The notes beneath the pieces were generated by a model, which was not told the origin of the DNA, did not search any database, and was given only the letters and a program-made list of their open reading frames with translations. The translations under genes were made by a program, and so were the position numbers. Of a stretch of 24,151 bases of DNA, positions 1 to 7,825 are shown piece after piece. This DNA comes from 3107 sp965216225. Its GTDB lineage: Bacteria > Pseudomonadota > Alphaproteobacteria > Rhodobacterales > Rhodobacteraceae. How positions within the stretch are numbered: position 1 is the stretch's first letter; the number at the start of each line of letters is the position of its first letter. The stretch spans positions 1 through 24,151 of the forward strand of contig CBDCFF010000015.1 in assembly GCA_965216225.1 (NCBI GenBank). The letters are read 5' to 3'.

Positions 1-387
1 AAGGACGCGGATGAAAACGGAAATATCCCGTCCGGTTCCGGGAAGTGTGCATATCACTGCCAAAGCCAGGGTCGCCGGGCGGAATTATCCACCGTGGAAA
101 AGGAAAAGCCCGGCGTTGTGTAAATGAGCGGATTCATGAAAACCATTCAGGACAATCCACATGGAACAAACATGCGAACACGGCGCAATATTTTGATACA
201 AAAGGACAAACAGAACTTGTTCAGCCTGTTGAAGCATTTTCCCGCACTTGTACACATGATCCGGTTTCGGGGACAAGTCCGGGGAAAATCACTTAATTCA
301 CGAAATTCACAAACCCTACGAAATCATCATCCTTTCATTATCTTTCATTATTAGAAGAAAGACCGGACATTCTGACCCGAGGAACCC
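1..387. other. Gene-free region, candidate chromosomal origin (oriC)
   Basis: No convincing coding sequence is visible here. Four 9-mers match the DnaA box TTWTNCACA at 8 of 9 positions: TGTGCATAT at 46-54 and TGTGTAAAT at 117-125 (both reverse orientation), TTATCCACC at 85-93 and TTGTACACA at 248-256. About 285-355 is clearly AT-rich for this genome and holds a direct repeat CTTTCATTA (332-340 and 342-350) and three copies of ATTCAC/ATCAC-like words (285-310). In several alphaproteobacteria, Caulobacter being the classic case, oriC lies between hemE and the rho-side genes, and parAB/parS lie within a few kb, as here. The oriC call is an inference from synteny plus imperfect boxes. No perfect DnaA box is present, and the upstream neighbour (expected hemE) is outside the window. 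Confidence 0.45.
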
Positions 388-840
388 ATGACCGATTTTC
401 TGCTGGAAATGTATCCATGGACGAAAGCGTTTCATCTGATTTCGGTCATTGCCTGGATGGCCGGGCTGTTCTATCTGCCACGGCTCTTTGTTTATCATGC
501 GGGGAAGGTCAAAACGGGATCGAATACCGACGCGCTTTTTCGCAAGATGGAGGTTCGCCTGTTGCGGGTGATCATGAATCCGGCAATGGCGGCGACGTGG
601 ATTTTCGGCCTGTGTCTGGTCTTCACCCCCGGCGTCGTCAACTGGGCAGAGCCTTGGCCTTGGCTCAAGGCTGCGGCGGTTCTGGCAATGACATGGTTTC
701 ATCACTGGCTGGGCCGCAGGCGCAAGGATTTCCTGCGGGGCGAAAATACACGCTCGGGCCGGACGTATCGGATCATGAACGAAGTCCCGACGTTTTTGCT
801 GATCGTCATCATCATCGCGGTGATCGTCCGTCCCGGCTGA
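388..840 (+). CDS. hemJ: Protoporphyrinogen oxidase HemJ
   Basis: 150-residue integral membrane protein of the HemJ (formerly UPF0093) family, which oxidises protoporphyrinogen IX to protoporphyrin IX in heme synthesis. Residues 11-37 (WTKAFHLISV then AWMAGLFYLPR) carry the family hallmark with the conserved His16. Lys94 in WPWLKAA matches the second conserved residue. Hydrophobic segments lie at about 12-34, 65-82, 92-108 and 133-148, and the RIMNEVP motif precedes the last one. Length is typical. The start has a GAGGA Shine-Dalgarno a few bases upstream. The gene lies between the putative origin and rho, as in related Rhodobacterales. Confidence 0.9.
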   Translation: MTDFLLEMYPWTKAFHLISVIAWMAGLFYLPRLFVYHAGKVKTGSNTDALFRKMEVRLLRVIMNPAMAATWIFGLCLVFTPGVVNWAEPWPWLKAAAVLAMTWFHHWLGRRRKDFLRGENTRSGRTYRIMNEVPTFLLIVIIIAVIVRPG

Positions 841-856
841 GGGAATAACGAGAGAA

Positions 857-883
857 TTGACTCCGACGCCCTGCATGTCTAAA
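857..883 (+). promoter_or_regulatory. Possible promoter for rho
   Basis: TTGACT at 857-862 and TCTAAA at 878-883, spaced 15 bases, lie in the 125-base gap between hemJ and rho. The spacing is short and the -10 weak, so this is a tentative site. It would give an untranslated leader of roughly 75 bases before the rho start. Confidence 0.25.
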
Positions 884-965
884 TGAAGGTCCAGGCGGCA
901 GTCCTGCCGTGCAGTTTTCCTTTGAGTTTCACATGAGGCCCGGCATTCGGGCGGAGATACCCGAT

Positions 966-2237
966 ATGAGTCAAGAGCGTCTGTCCCTTGCGGACCTGAA
1001 AGCCCGTTCCGCCAAGGATCTCCTCGCCATGGCCGAGGAACTGGAGATCGAGAACGCCTCTACCATGCGCAAGGGCGACATGATGTTTCAGATTCTGCGT
1101 GAACGCGCGGATGAGGGGTGGGAAATTTCCGGCGACGGGGTTCTGGAGGTCTTGCAGGACGGTTTCGGCTTTCTGCGTTCCCCGGAAGCGAATTACCTGC
1201 CCGGCCCGGATGACATCTATGTCTCGCCCGAACTGATCAGACGATTCTCGTTGCGGACGGGCGACACGGTGGAGGGCGTCATTCAGGCCCCCCGTGAGGG
1301 AGAGAATTATTTTGGCCTGATCGAGGTAGCTGCGATCAATTTCGAAAAGCCCGAGAAAGCCCGCCACAAGGTCAGCTTTGACAACCTGACCCCGCTCTAC
1401 CCCGATGAACGGTTCAGGCTGGAGATCGCGGACCCGGCGATCAAGGACCGTTCTGCCCGGATCATTGATCTGATTGCGCCGATCGGCAAGGGCCAGCGAT
1501 CGCTGATCGTGGCGCAGCCGCGGACGGGCAAGACGGTTCTGTTGCAGAACATCGCCCACTCGATAGCAACCAATCACCCGGAATGCTATCTGATCGTCCT
1601 GCTGATCGACGAACGGCCGGAAGAGGTGACGGACATGCAGCGGTCGGTGAAGGGCGAGGTGATCTCCTCGACCTTCGATGAACCCGCAACGCGCCATGTG
1701 GCGGTTTCCGAGATGGTGATCGAGAAGGCAAAGCGCCTGGTGGAGCATAAACGCGACGTGGTTATCTTGCTGGATTCCATCACCCGTCTGGGTCGCGCCT
1801 TCAACACGGTGGTGCCGTCTTCGGGCAAGGTTCTGACCGGCGGTGTGGATGCGAATGCGTTGCAGCGCCCGAAACGTTTCTTCGGGGCGGCCCGAAACAT
1901 CGAGGAAGGCGGATCGCTGACCATCATCTCGACCGCGCTGATCGACACCGGCAGCCGGATGGATGAGGTGATCTTCGAGGAGTTCAAGGGCACCGGCAAT
2001 TCCGAGATTGTGCTTGACCGGAAAGTGGCGGACAAACGTGTCTTCCCCGCTCTCGACATCCTGAAATCCGGCACTAGGAAAGAGGATCTTCTGGTCGATA
2101 AGGGCGATTTGCAAAAGACCTTTCTTCTGCGCCGGATTCTCAATCCGATGGGGACGATGGATGCCATCGACTTCCTGATTTCCAAGTTGAAGCAGACCAG
2201 GACGAATTCGGAATTCTTCGAGTCTATGAACAGTTAA
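966..2237 (+). CDS. rho: Transcription termination factor Rho
   Basis: 423-residue hexameric RNA-dependent ATPase that ends transcription of untranslated RNA. Order of domains: N-terminal helical Rho_N (about 5-45), cold-shock-like RNA-binding domain (about 55-125, with DGFGFLRSP), and RecA-like motor (about 150-420). The P-loop is QPRTGKTV at 184-191, the LLIDERPEEV segment is near 212-221, and Walker B VVILLDSITR is near 265-274. The Q-loop/R-loop region follows with LTGGVDANAL. An upstream in-frame ATG at 909 would add 19 residues, but ATG 966 is preceded by GGAG at good spacing and gives the usual Rho N-terminus (MSQERLSLADLK). The P-loop has Gln184 where most Rho proteins have Pro, a minor oddity. 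Confidence 0.96.
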   Translation: MSQERLSLADLKARSAKDLLAMAEELEIENASTMRKGDMMFQILRERADEGWEISGDGVLEVLQDGFGFLRSPEANYLPGPDDIYVSPELIRRFSLRTGDTVEGVIQAPREGENYFGLIEVAAINFEKPEKARHKVSFDNLTPLYPDERFRLEIADPAIKDRSARIIDLIAPIGKGQRSLIVAQPRTGKTVLLQNIAHSIATNHPECYLIVLLIDERPEEVTDMQRSVKGEVISSTFDEPATRHVAVSEMVIEKAKRLVEHKRDVVILLDSITRLGRAFNTVVPSSGKVLTGGVDANALQRPKRFFGAARNIEEGGSLTIISTALIDTGSRMDEVIFEEFKGTGNSEIVLDRKVADKRVFPALDILKSGTRKEDLLVDKGDLQKTFLLRRILNPMGTMDAIDFLISKLKQTRTNSEFFESMNS

Positions 2238-2264
2238 ATCATTGAAATAAAACGGCTAAATGAC

Positions 2265-3554
2265 ATGGATACGATTTTTGCCCTGGCAACCGTTCAAGGC
2301 AAGGCCGGTATTTCGGTGATTCGGGTTTCCGGGCCTCGGGCCTTTGCCGCGGGGGCCGATCTGGCAGGATCGCTGCCTGCGCCCCGCAAGGCCGGGTTGC
2401 GCAGGATCGCCGATCACGCGGGCCGGCATATCGACGACGCGCTTGTCCTGTGCTTTCCCGAAGGAGAGAGCTTTACCGGCGAGGAAACACTGGAATTTCA
2501 TCTGCATGGCAGCGTCGCTGTTGTTGCGGCGGTGTTGCGTGTGCTGTTGGAATCCGACGGGTTGCGCCATGCGGAGCCGGGGGAGTTCACGCGCCGGGCG
2601 CTGGAAAATGAACGGCTGGATCTTGTTCAGGTTGAGGGCCTTGCCGATCTTGTCGAAGCGGAAACGGAAATGCAGCGCAGGCAGGCCCTGAGGGTGTTGT
2701 CGGGTGCGCTTGGTGAAAAGGCGGAATCCTGGCGCAGCCGGTTGATCCGGGCGGCGGCGCTGATAGAGGCAACGATTGATTTTGCCGACGAAGACGTACC
2801 CGCCGATATATCGCCAGAGGTGCTTTCCCTGCTTGACAGCGTGGAGGGGTCGCTCAGGGACGAAGCTAGGGGCGCGGTAATTTCGGAACGCATTCGCGAA
2901 GGCTTCGAGGTTGCAATCATTGGCCCCCCGAATATTGGAAAGTCCACCCTGCTGAACGCCCTTGCCGGGCGTGAGGCGGCAATAACGTCCGAAATGGCCG
3001 GCACCACGCGCGACGTGATCGAGGTACGAATGGACCTTTCCGGCCTGCCGGTAACAATTCTTGATACCGCCGGCCTGCGAGAGACGGATGACCATGTTGA
3101 AGGCATCGGCATTGCCCGTGCGGTGGCCAGGGCCAGGCAGGCGGACCTGCGTATCTTTCTGACAGATGACGGAAAGGCGTTTTCCGGGCTTGAAGCACAG
3201 CACGATGACATTATCGTGTGCGGAAAGGCGGATATACGGCGCGGCCCCGGCCTTTCGGTGTCCGGCAAGACAGGGATGGGCATTGGTGCGCTGGTCGCGC
3301 GCATCGCCGGGATATTGTCCCGGCGTGTCGCCGGGGCGGGCATTGCCATGCGGGAGCGCCATCGTGTATGTATCGAGGCGGCTTTGGTCTCTTTGGAATC
3401 GGTGCGAAATGAGATATTGCATGGTGCTGACCGCACGGAAATCGCTGCCGAAGATTTGCGCAGCGCCATCCGGTCGATCGAGATGCTGATAGGGCGCGTC
3501 GATGTGGAAAATCTGCTGGACGAAATATTCTCCAGCTTCTGTATCGGAAAATGA
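2265..3554 (+). CDS. mnmE: tRNA uridine-5-carboxymethylaminomethyl modification GTPase MnmE
   Basis: 429-residue GTPase that, with MnmG, modifies C5 of the wobble uridine in certain tRNAs. The N-terminal tetrahydrofolate-binding domain (about 1-118) begins DTIFALATVQGKAGISVIR. The G domain sits inside a helical domain: P-loop GPPNIGKS (220-227), GTTRD near 246-250, and DTAGLRET (267-274). The protein ends in FCIGK with the invariant Cys426. The G4 motif reads GKAD (320-323) instead of NKxD, so the guanine-contacting Asn is replaced by Gly. Rho ends only 27 bases upstream and mnmG starts 3 bases downstream, so co-transcription is likely. Confidence 0.96.
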   Translation: MDTIFALATVQGKAGISVIRVSGPRAFAAGADLAGSLPAPRKAGLRRIADHAGRHIDDALVLCFPEGESFTGEETLEFHLHGSVAVVAAVLRVLLESDGLRHAEPGEFTRRALENERLDLVQVEGLADLVEAETEMQRRQALRVLSGALGEKAESWRSRLIRAAALIEATIDFADEDVPADISPEVLSLLDSVEGSLRDEARGAVISERIREGFEVAIIGPPNIGKSTLLNALAGREAAITSEMAGTTRDVIEVRMDLSGLPVTILDTAGLRETDDHVEGIGIARAVARARQADLRIFLTDDGKAFSGLEAQHDDIIVCGKADIRRGPGLSVSGKTGMGIGALVARIAGILSRRVAGAGIAMRERHRVCIEAALVSLESVRNEILHGADRTEIAAEDLRSAIRSIEMLIGRVDVENLLDEIFSSFCIGK

Positions 3555-3557
3555 GGA

Positions 3558-5435
3558 ATGTTTCACGTGAAACATCGGGATTTTGACACGATCATCGTGG
3601 GCGGCGGACATGCGGGCGCCGATGCTGCGCTTGCGGCGGCACGGTTTGGCGCCAGAACGGCGCTGGTGACGTTGACGAGGGATTCCATTGGCGTCATGTC
3701 CTGCAATCCTGCAATCGGGGGGCTGGGCAAGGGTCATCTCGTGCGCGAGGTCGATGCGCTGGATGGTGCCATGGGGCGCGTGGCTGACGCGGCGGGAATC
3801 CAGTTTCGGCTGCTCAATCGCCGCAAGGGCCCGGCCGTGCAGGGGCCCCGCGCGCAGACGGATCGCAAGCTCTATCGTCTTGCCATGCAGGCAGAAATTT
3901 CCGGTTCGCCGAATCTGACCGTTATCGAGGGCGAGGCCGTTGATTTGATTGTGGACAGAACGCGGATTTCCGGTCTGGAACTGGCGGATGGTTCGAAAAT
4001 TCACGCGCCGACGGTGGTTCTGACGACAGGCACCTTCCTGCGGGGGGTGATCCATATCGGAGACATGTCGCAACCCGGCGGCCGAATCGGCGACAGGCCA
4101 TCCGTGCGTCTGGCGCAAAGGATGGATGACTTCGGCTTTGATCTCGGACGCCTGAAAACCGGGACGCCCCCGCGGCTGAGGGCCGGTTCCATCAACTGGG
4201 ACATCCTGGAAAAGCAGCCGGGCGATGATGATCCGGTCATGTTTTCCTTCCTGTCGGGCAGGCCAACGGCGCGGCAGGTTTCCTGCGGCATTACCCATAC
4301 GAATGAAAGAACGCATCAGATCATTCGCGACAACCTTGAACGTTCGGCAATATACGGGGGCCATATCGAGGGCGTCGGACCACGGTATTGCCCGTCTATC
4401 GAAGACAAGATCGTTCGATTTTCCCACAGGGACTCGCACCAGATTTTCCTGGAGCCCGAGGGGCTGGAAGATGATACCGTGTATCCCAACGGCATTTCCA
4501 CATCCTTGCCGCTGGAGGTTCAGGAAAAGTACGTTCATTCCGTCAAAGGTCTTGAAAACGCGGAAATTCTGCAACCGGGCTACGCCATCGAATATGATTA
4601 TGTGGACCCGCGCGCCCTGAAACCCGGCATGGAGACGCGCGCGGTGAATGGCCTGTATCTGGCTGGCCAGATCAACGGGACGACCGGGTATGAGGAAGCG
4701 GCGGCGCAGGGACTGGTTGCCGGTCTGAACGCGGCGCGGGCCGCAAGGGGGCTGGAGCCGGTGGCGTTCAGCCGGTCGGATTCCTATATCGGCGTCATGA
4801 TTGACGATCTGGTGACGCGCGGCGTGACAGAGCCGTATCGGATGTTCACATCCCGTGCGGAATTCAGGTTGTCCCTGCGCGCGGACAATGCGGACCAGCG
4901 CCTGACGCCCCTGGGAATCGCCGCAGGCTGTGTGCGCGAAACACGAAGGGCGATTTTCCTTGAAAAGCTGGAAAAGCTCAATTCCGCAAGGGGTCTGTTG
5001 CAGTCCATGCTGTTCACACCGAAGGAAATTGCAGAACGGGGAATCAGGATCAATCAGGATGGTGCAAGAAGATCCGCATTCACGCTTCTGGCTTTTCCCG
5101 GAATCACCTTCGACACCTTGCTTGAAGTGGATGAATCGCTGGCCGGGATTCCGGGCGATATACGCGAACAAATATCGCGTGATGCGCTTTATGATCAGTA
5201 TATCGAGCGCCAAAAGCGCGATGCAGACGCATTGCGCCGCGACGAGGCACAGAAAATTCCCGAAGATTTTCAGTATGATAGGTTGAGCGGCCTTTCAAAT
5301 GAACTGAGATCGAAACTGATGCGGGCGCGCCCGGCAACCCTTGCACATGCGGCCCGCATTGACGGGATGACCCCGGCGGCGCTGACCCTTATCCTGGCCC
5401 GGCTTCGTCGGGGCAGGCGAAAGCGCTCTGCCTGA
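3558..5435 (+). CDS. mnmG: tRNA uridine-5-carboxymethylaminomethyl modification enzyme MnmG (GidA)
   Basis: 625-residue FAD protein, partner of MnmE in wobble-uridine modification. The FAD-binding fold starts at residues 10-20 (DTIIVGGGHAG). The conserved SCNPAIGGLGKGH (48-60) and CGITHTNERTH blocks carry the family cysteines, and the C-terminal helical domain that contacts tRNA/MnmE is present. Length is normal. Start choice is open. ATG 3558 gives the peptide MFHVKH, but the AGGA motif (3554-3557) abuts it with no spacing. In-frame GTG 3567 has the same AGGA at a 9-base spacing and would give a natural MKHRDFD N-terminus. A perfect parS palindrome covers this start. The gene overlaps rsmG by one base (TGATG). 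Confidence 0.96.
   Translation: MFHVKHRDFDTIIVGGGHAGADAALAAARFGARTALVTLTRDSIGVMSCNPAIGGLGKGHLVREVDALDGAMGRVADAAGIQFRLLNRRKGPAVQGPRAQTDRKLYRLAMQAEISGSPNLTVIEGEAVDLIVDRTRISGLELADGSKIHAPTVVLTTGTFLRGVIHIGDMSQPGGRIGDRPSVRLAQRMDDFGFDLGRLKTGTPPRLRAGSINWDILEKQPGDDDPVMFSFLSGRPTARQVSCGITHTNERTHQIIRDNLERSAIYGGHIEGVGPRYCPSIEDKIVRFSHRDSHQIFLEPEGLEDDTVYPNGISTSLPLEVQEKYVHSVKGLENAEILQPGYAIEYDYVDPRALKPGMETRAVNGLYLAGQINGTTGYEEAAAQGLVAGLNAARAARGLEPVAFSRSDSYIGVMIDDLVTRGVTEPYRMFTSRAEFRLSLRADNADQRLTPLGIAAGCVRETRRAIFLEKLEKLNSARGLLQSMLFTPKEIAERGIRINQDGARRSAFTLLAFPGITFDTLLEVDESLAGIPGDIREQISRDALYDQYIERQKRDADALRRDEAQKIPEDFQYDRLSGLSNELRSKLMRARPATLAHAARIDGMTPAALTLILARLRRGRRKRSA
3559..3574. other. parS: parS centromere site 1
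   Basis: TGTTTCACGTGAAACA is an exact match to the 16-bp parS consensus bound by chromosomal ParB. The palindrome extends to 18 bp (3558-3575), including the mnmG ATG. parA and parB lie about 2.5 kb downstream. ParB loads here as a CTP-dependent clamp and spreads, and ParA moves the complex. The site occupies the first codons of mnmG (MFHVKH reading). Confidence 0.95.
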
Positions 5436-6073
5436 TGTGCCATATGTGCGATTCGGACAGGGAAAGGTTTCTTCGCTCATGGGATGTTTCACGTGAAACA
5501 CTGGAGCGTCTCGACATTCATGCGGACCTTGTAAGGCGGTGGACGCGACGGATCAATCTGGTCTCCGGCGCCACGCTGAAAGCGCTCTGGAGCAGGCATT
5601 TTCTTGATTCAGCGCAGCTTTTCAGGCTTGCGCCGGCATCTGCCGGATGCTGGCTGGATCTGGGGTCGGGTGGCGGATTTCCGGGGCTGGTCATTGCCGC
5701 CCTCGCCGCAGAAGACAGGCCGGACCTTCGGACAAGCCTGGTGGAAAGTGATTCGCGCAAGGCGACTTTCCTGCGAACTGCCGCGCGTGAAATGGGCCTG
5801 AAGGTGCAGTTGCATGTGGAACGTGTGGAAAAACTGCGACCGCAGAACAGCGATATTGTCTCTGCCCGGGCGCTTGCGCCCCTGAATCTGCTGCTGGAAT
5901 ATGCAAAGCGCCACGTCAGGGATGGCGGCCTTGCAATATTTCCAAAGGGCGAAAAGGTGAAAAGTGAAATTGCAATCGCAAGAAAGACGTGGCAGTTTGA
6001 ACTGGAGCAGGTTTCAAGCCTGACGGACGAAGCGGCAAGCATTCTAAGGATCACGGAGTTCTCGCGTGTCTGA
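5435..6073 (+). CDS. rsmG: 16S rRNA (guanine-527-N7) methyltransferase RsmG (GidB)
   Basis: 212-residue S-adenosylmethionine-dependent methyltransferase acting on G527 of 16S rRNA. The SAM-binding loop is LDLGSGGGFPG (74-84). The substrate-side SRHFLDS motif (53-59) and SARALAPL are also present. ATG 5435 overlaps the mnmG stop in TGATG, typical of translational coupling, and there is no strong Shine-Dalgarno. ATG 5444 is an alternative start. A parS site encodes residues 17-22. The 3' end overlaps parA by 8 bases. Position between mnmG and parA is the classic arrangement. Confidence 0.95.
   Translation: MCHMCDSDRERFLRSWDVSRETLERLDIHADLVRRWTRRINLVSGATLKALWSRHFLDSAQLFRLAPASAGCWLDLGSGGGFPGLVIAALAAEDRPDLRTSLVESDSRKATFLRTAAREMGLKVQLHVERVEKLRPQNSDIVSARALAPLNLLLEYAKRHVRDGGLAIFPKGEKVKSEIAIARKTWQFELEQVSSLTDEAASILRITEFSRV
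5485..5500. other. parS: parS centromere site 2
   Basis: A second exact TGTTTCACGTGAAACA lies inside rsmG, where it encodes residues D17-T22. It is 1,926 bp from the first parS. The two sites with the adjacent parAB genes form the partition locus and support an origin-proximal position. Confidence 0.95.
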
Positions 6074-6875
6074 TCCCATCCGGCCGGAAGGCCCCAGGAT
6101 TATCGCTGTTGCCAACCAGAAGGGCGGCGTCGGCAAGACGACCACGGCAATCAATCTCGGCGCGGCGCTGACCGAACTGGGTCATGACGTGTTGCTGGTC
6201 GATCTCGACCCTCAGGGCAATGCTTCCACGGGGCTGGGCATAGATGCCGGCAATCGGCGATATACGACATTTGATCTGCTGTTGGGGGATGAGGACCTTT
6301 GCGACATCGTTCTGAAAACCCACGTTGATCGTCTGTCCATCGTGCCATCGACGACGGACCTCAATTCTGCGGATATTGAACTGTACAGCAATGAAAGACG
6401 CCTTTTTCTGCTGCATGACGCATTGCGGCAGTCGGCCATGGACGATTTTCTGCTTGACTACATACTGATTGATTGCCCGCCATCGCTGAGCCTTCTTACC
6501 GTCAACGCAATGGTTGCCGCGAACTCTGTGATCGTGCCTTTGCAAAGCGAGTTTTATGCGCTCGAAGGGCTTTCGCAGTTGATTCTGACGCTGAAGGAAG
6601 TGCGCAAAACCGCCAACCCGGACCTTCGGTTCGAAGGCGTTGTCCTGACCATGTATGATGGCCGCAACAAGCTGTCCCAGCAGGTTGAAAAGGACGCGCG
6701 GGACAATCTGGGGGAACTGGTGTTCAGAACGATCGTGCCGCGCAACGTTCGGGTGAGCGAGGCGCCGTCATACGCCATGCCGGTTCTGGAATATGATCCC
6801 CACTCCAAAGGGAGCCGGGCCTATCGCGCACTGGCGTCGGAACTGACCGGAAAACATTCAAAATCAGCGGCTTGA
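6066..6875 (+). CDS. parA: Chromosome partitioning ATPase ParA (Soj type)
   Basis: 269-residue Walker-type ATPase that binds DNA non-specifically as an ATP dimer and drives segregation of ParB-parS complexes. The deviant Walker A is KGGVGKTT (19-26) with the signature lysine of the ParA/MinD class. VDLDPQGNAS follows near 46-55, and IDCPPSLSLLTVNA forms the Walker B region. A short N-terminus without a DNA-binding domain marks it as the chromosomal Soj type rather than a plasmid P1-type ParA. The start is GTG 6066, with CGGAG about 8 bases upstream, inside the end of rsmG. Confidence 0.95.
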   Translation: MSDPIRPEGPRIIAVANQKGGVGKTTTAINLGAALTELGHDVLLVDLDPQGNASTGLGIDAGNRRYTTFDLLLGDEDLCDIVLKTHVDRLSIVPSTTDLNSADIELYSNERRLFLLHDALRQSAMDDFLLDYILIDCPPSLSLLTVNAMVAANSVIVPLQSEFYALEGLSQLILTLKEVRKTANPDLRFEGVVLTMYDGRNKLSQQVEKDARDNLGELVFRTIVPRNVRVSEAPSYAMPVLEYDPHSKGSRAYRALASELTGKHSKSAA

Positions 6876-6885
6876 GGTGAGTGAA

Positions 6886-7764
6886 ATGAGCGGGAAAGCA
6901 TCAGGGGAACGCAGGCTTGGTCGTGGATTGTCATCCCTCATGGCGGATGTCGGCGTGAATCTGCCGGAGACGGTCTTGCCGATCGAAAAGATTGCCCCGA
7001 ATCCCGATCAGCCGCGTCGCGATTTCGTTCGGGAAGAACTGGAGTCCCTGGCGGATTCAATTCGTGAAAAAGGCATCATCCAGCCGCTTATCGTCCGAAA
7101 ACATCCAGATAAATCAGGCAGTTATCAGATAGTTGCCGGGGAACGCCGCTGGCGCGCCGCGCAAATCGCGCAGCTTCACGAAATTCCTGCCCTGGTCAGG
7201 GATTATGATGATGCCGAACTGTTGGAAATCGCGATTATCGAGAATATTCAGCGCACGGACCTTAACCCGATTGAAGAAGCCGCAGGCTACAGACAATTGA
7301 TGGAGCGTTTTGGACATACGCAGGAAAGGCTTGCGCAGGCGCTGTCCAGAAGCCGCAGCCATATCGCAAATCTGATGCGTTTGCTGCAATTGCCCGACGA
7401 TGTTCAGGGCTTCGTGAAGTCCGGGCAACTGAGCGCAGGTCATGCCCGCGCGCTGATCACTTCCGACGATCCGTCCGGGTTGGCGCGACAGATCATCGCC
7501 AAAGGGCTTTCAGTGCGCGAGACGGAGCGGCTGACAAAATCGCCAGAGCCGAAAAAAGCCGCGCGAGCAGCCCGGAAAGCCGAAAAAGATGCGGATACAC
7601 GCGCATTGGAGGCCGATCTGACAGCCAATATCGGGATGAAAGTGACGGTCGATCACAAGCCGGGGCAACCGGATGGTCAGGTGGTCATTCGTTACAGGAC
7701 GCTTGAAGAACTGGACGAGCTTTGCCGGATTCTGACGCTTATGCCGACGGACGTGTCCATATGA
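6886..7764 (+). CDS. parB: Chromosome partitioning protein ParB (CTP-dependent clamp)
   Basis: 292-residue parS-binding protein. The N-terminal peptide RRLGRGLSSLMAD (9-21) is the usual ParA-activating segment. The CTP-binding ParB/Srx fold carries GERRWRAA (85-92) and ENIQR (119-123). The central helix-turn-helix is around 145-168 (LAQALSRSRSHIANLMRLL). A basic Ala/Lys linker (about 218-242) precedes the dimerisation domain. ATG 6886 is preceded by GAGGTG at good spacing. An in-frame GTG at 6877 would add three residues but has a weaker ribosome site. It lies 10 bases after parA, so they are one operon. It acts on the two parS sites upstream. Confidence 0.95.
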   Translation: MSGKASGERRLGRGLSSLMADVGVNLPETVLPIEKIAPNPDQPRRDFVREELESLADSIREKGIIQPLIVRKHPDKSGSYQIVAGERRWRAAQIAQLHEIPALVRDYDDAELLEIAIIENIQRTDLNPIEEAAGYRQLMERFGHTQERLAQALSRSRSHIANLMRLLQLPDDVQGFVKSGQLSAGHARALITSDDPSGLARQIIAKGLSVRETERLTKSPEPKKAARAARKAEKDADTRALEADLTANIGMKVTVDHKPGQPDGQVVIRYRTLEELDELCRILTLMPTDVSI

Positions 7765-7825
7765 AAACGAGAACGACGGACAGAAACGCGGCTTGACAGG
7801 CCGGGGACCAGCCGGAAAAATCGCA

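Noticed and set aside
924..940. Third parS-like sequence GAGTTTCACATGAGGCC before rho
   Set aside because: Only the core TTTCAC-TGA resembles parS. The palindrome is broken at several positions, so ParB binding is unlikely.
879..2114. 411-residue open frame antisense to rho
   Set aside because: Complement of the conserved Rho motor domain, without independent evidence of coding.
2256..5213. 985-residue open frame antisense to mnmE and mnmG
   Set aside because: It is the complement frame of two strongly conserved genes. The protein is rich in Arg/His/Pro/Gln shadows with no domain I recognise. Its length reflects codon bias in GC-rich DNA and crosses the parS site and the gene boundary.
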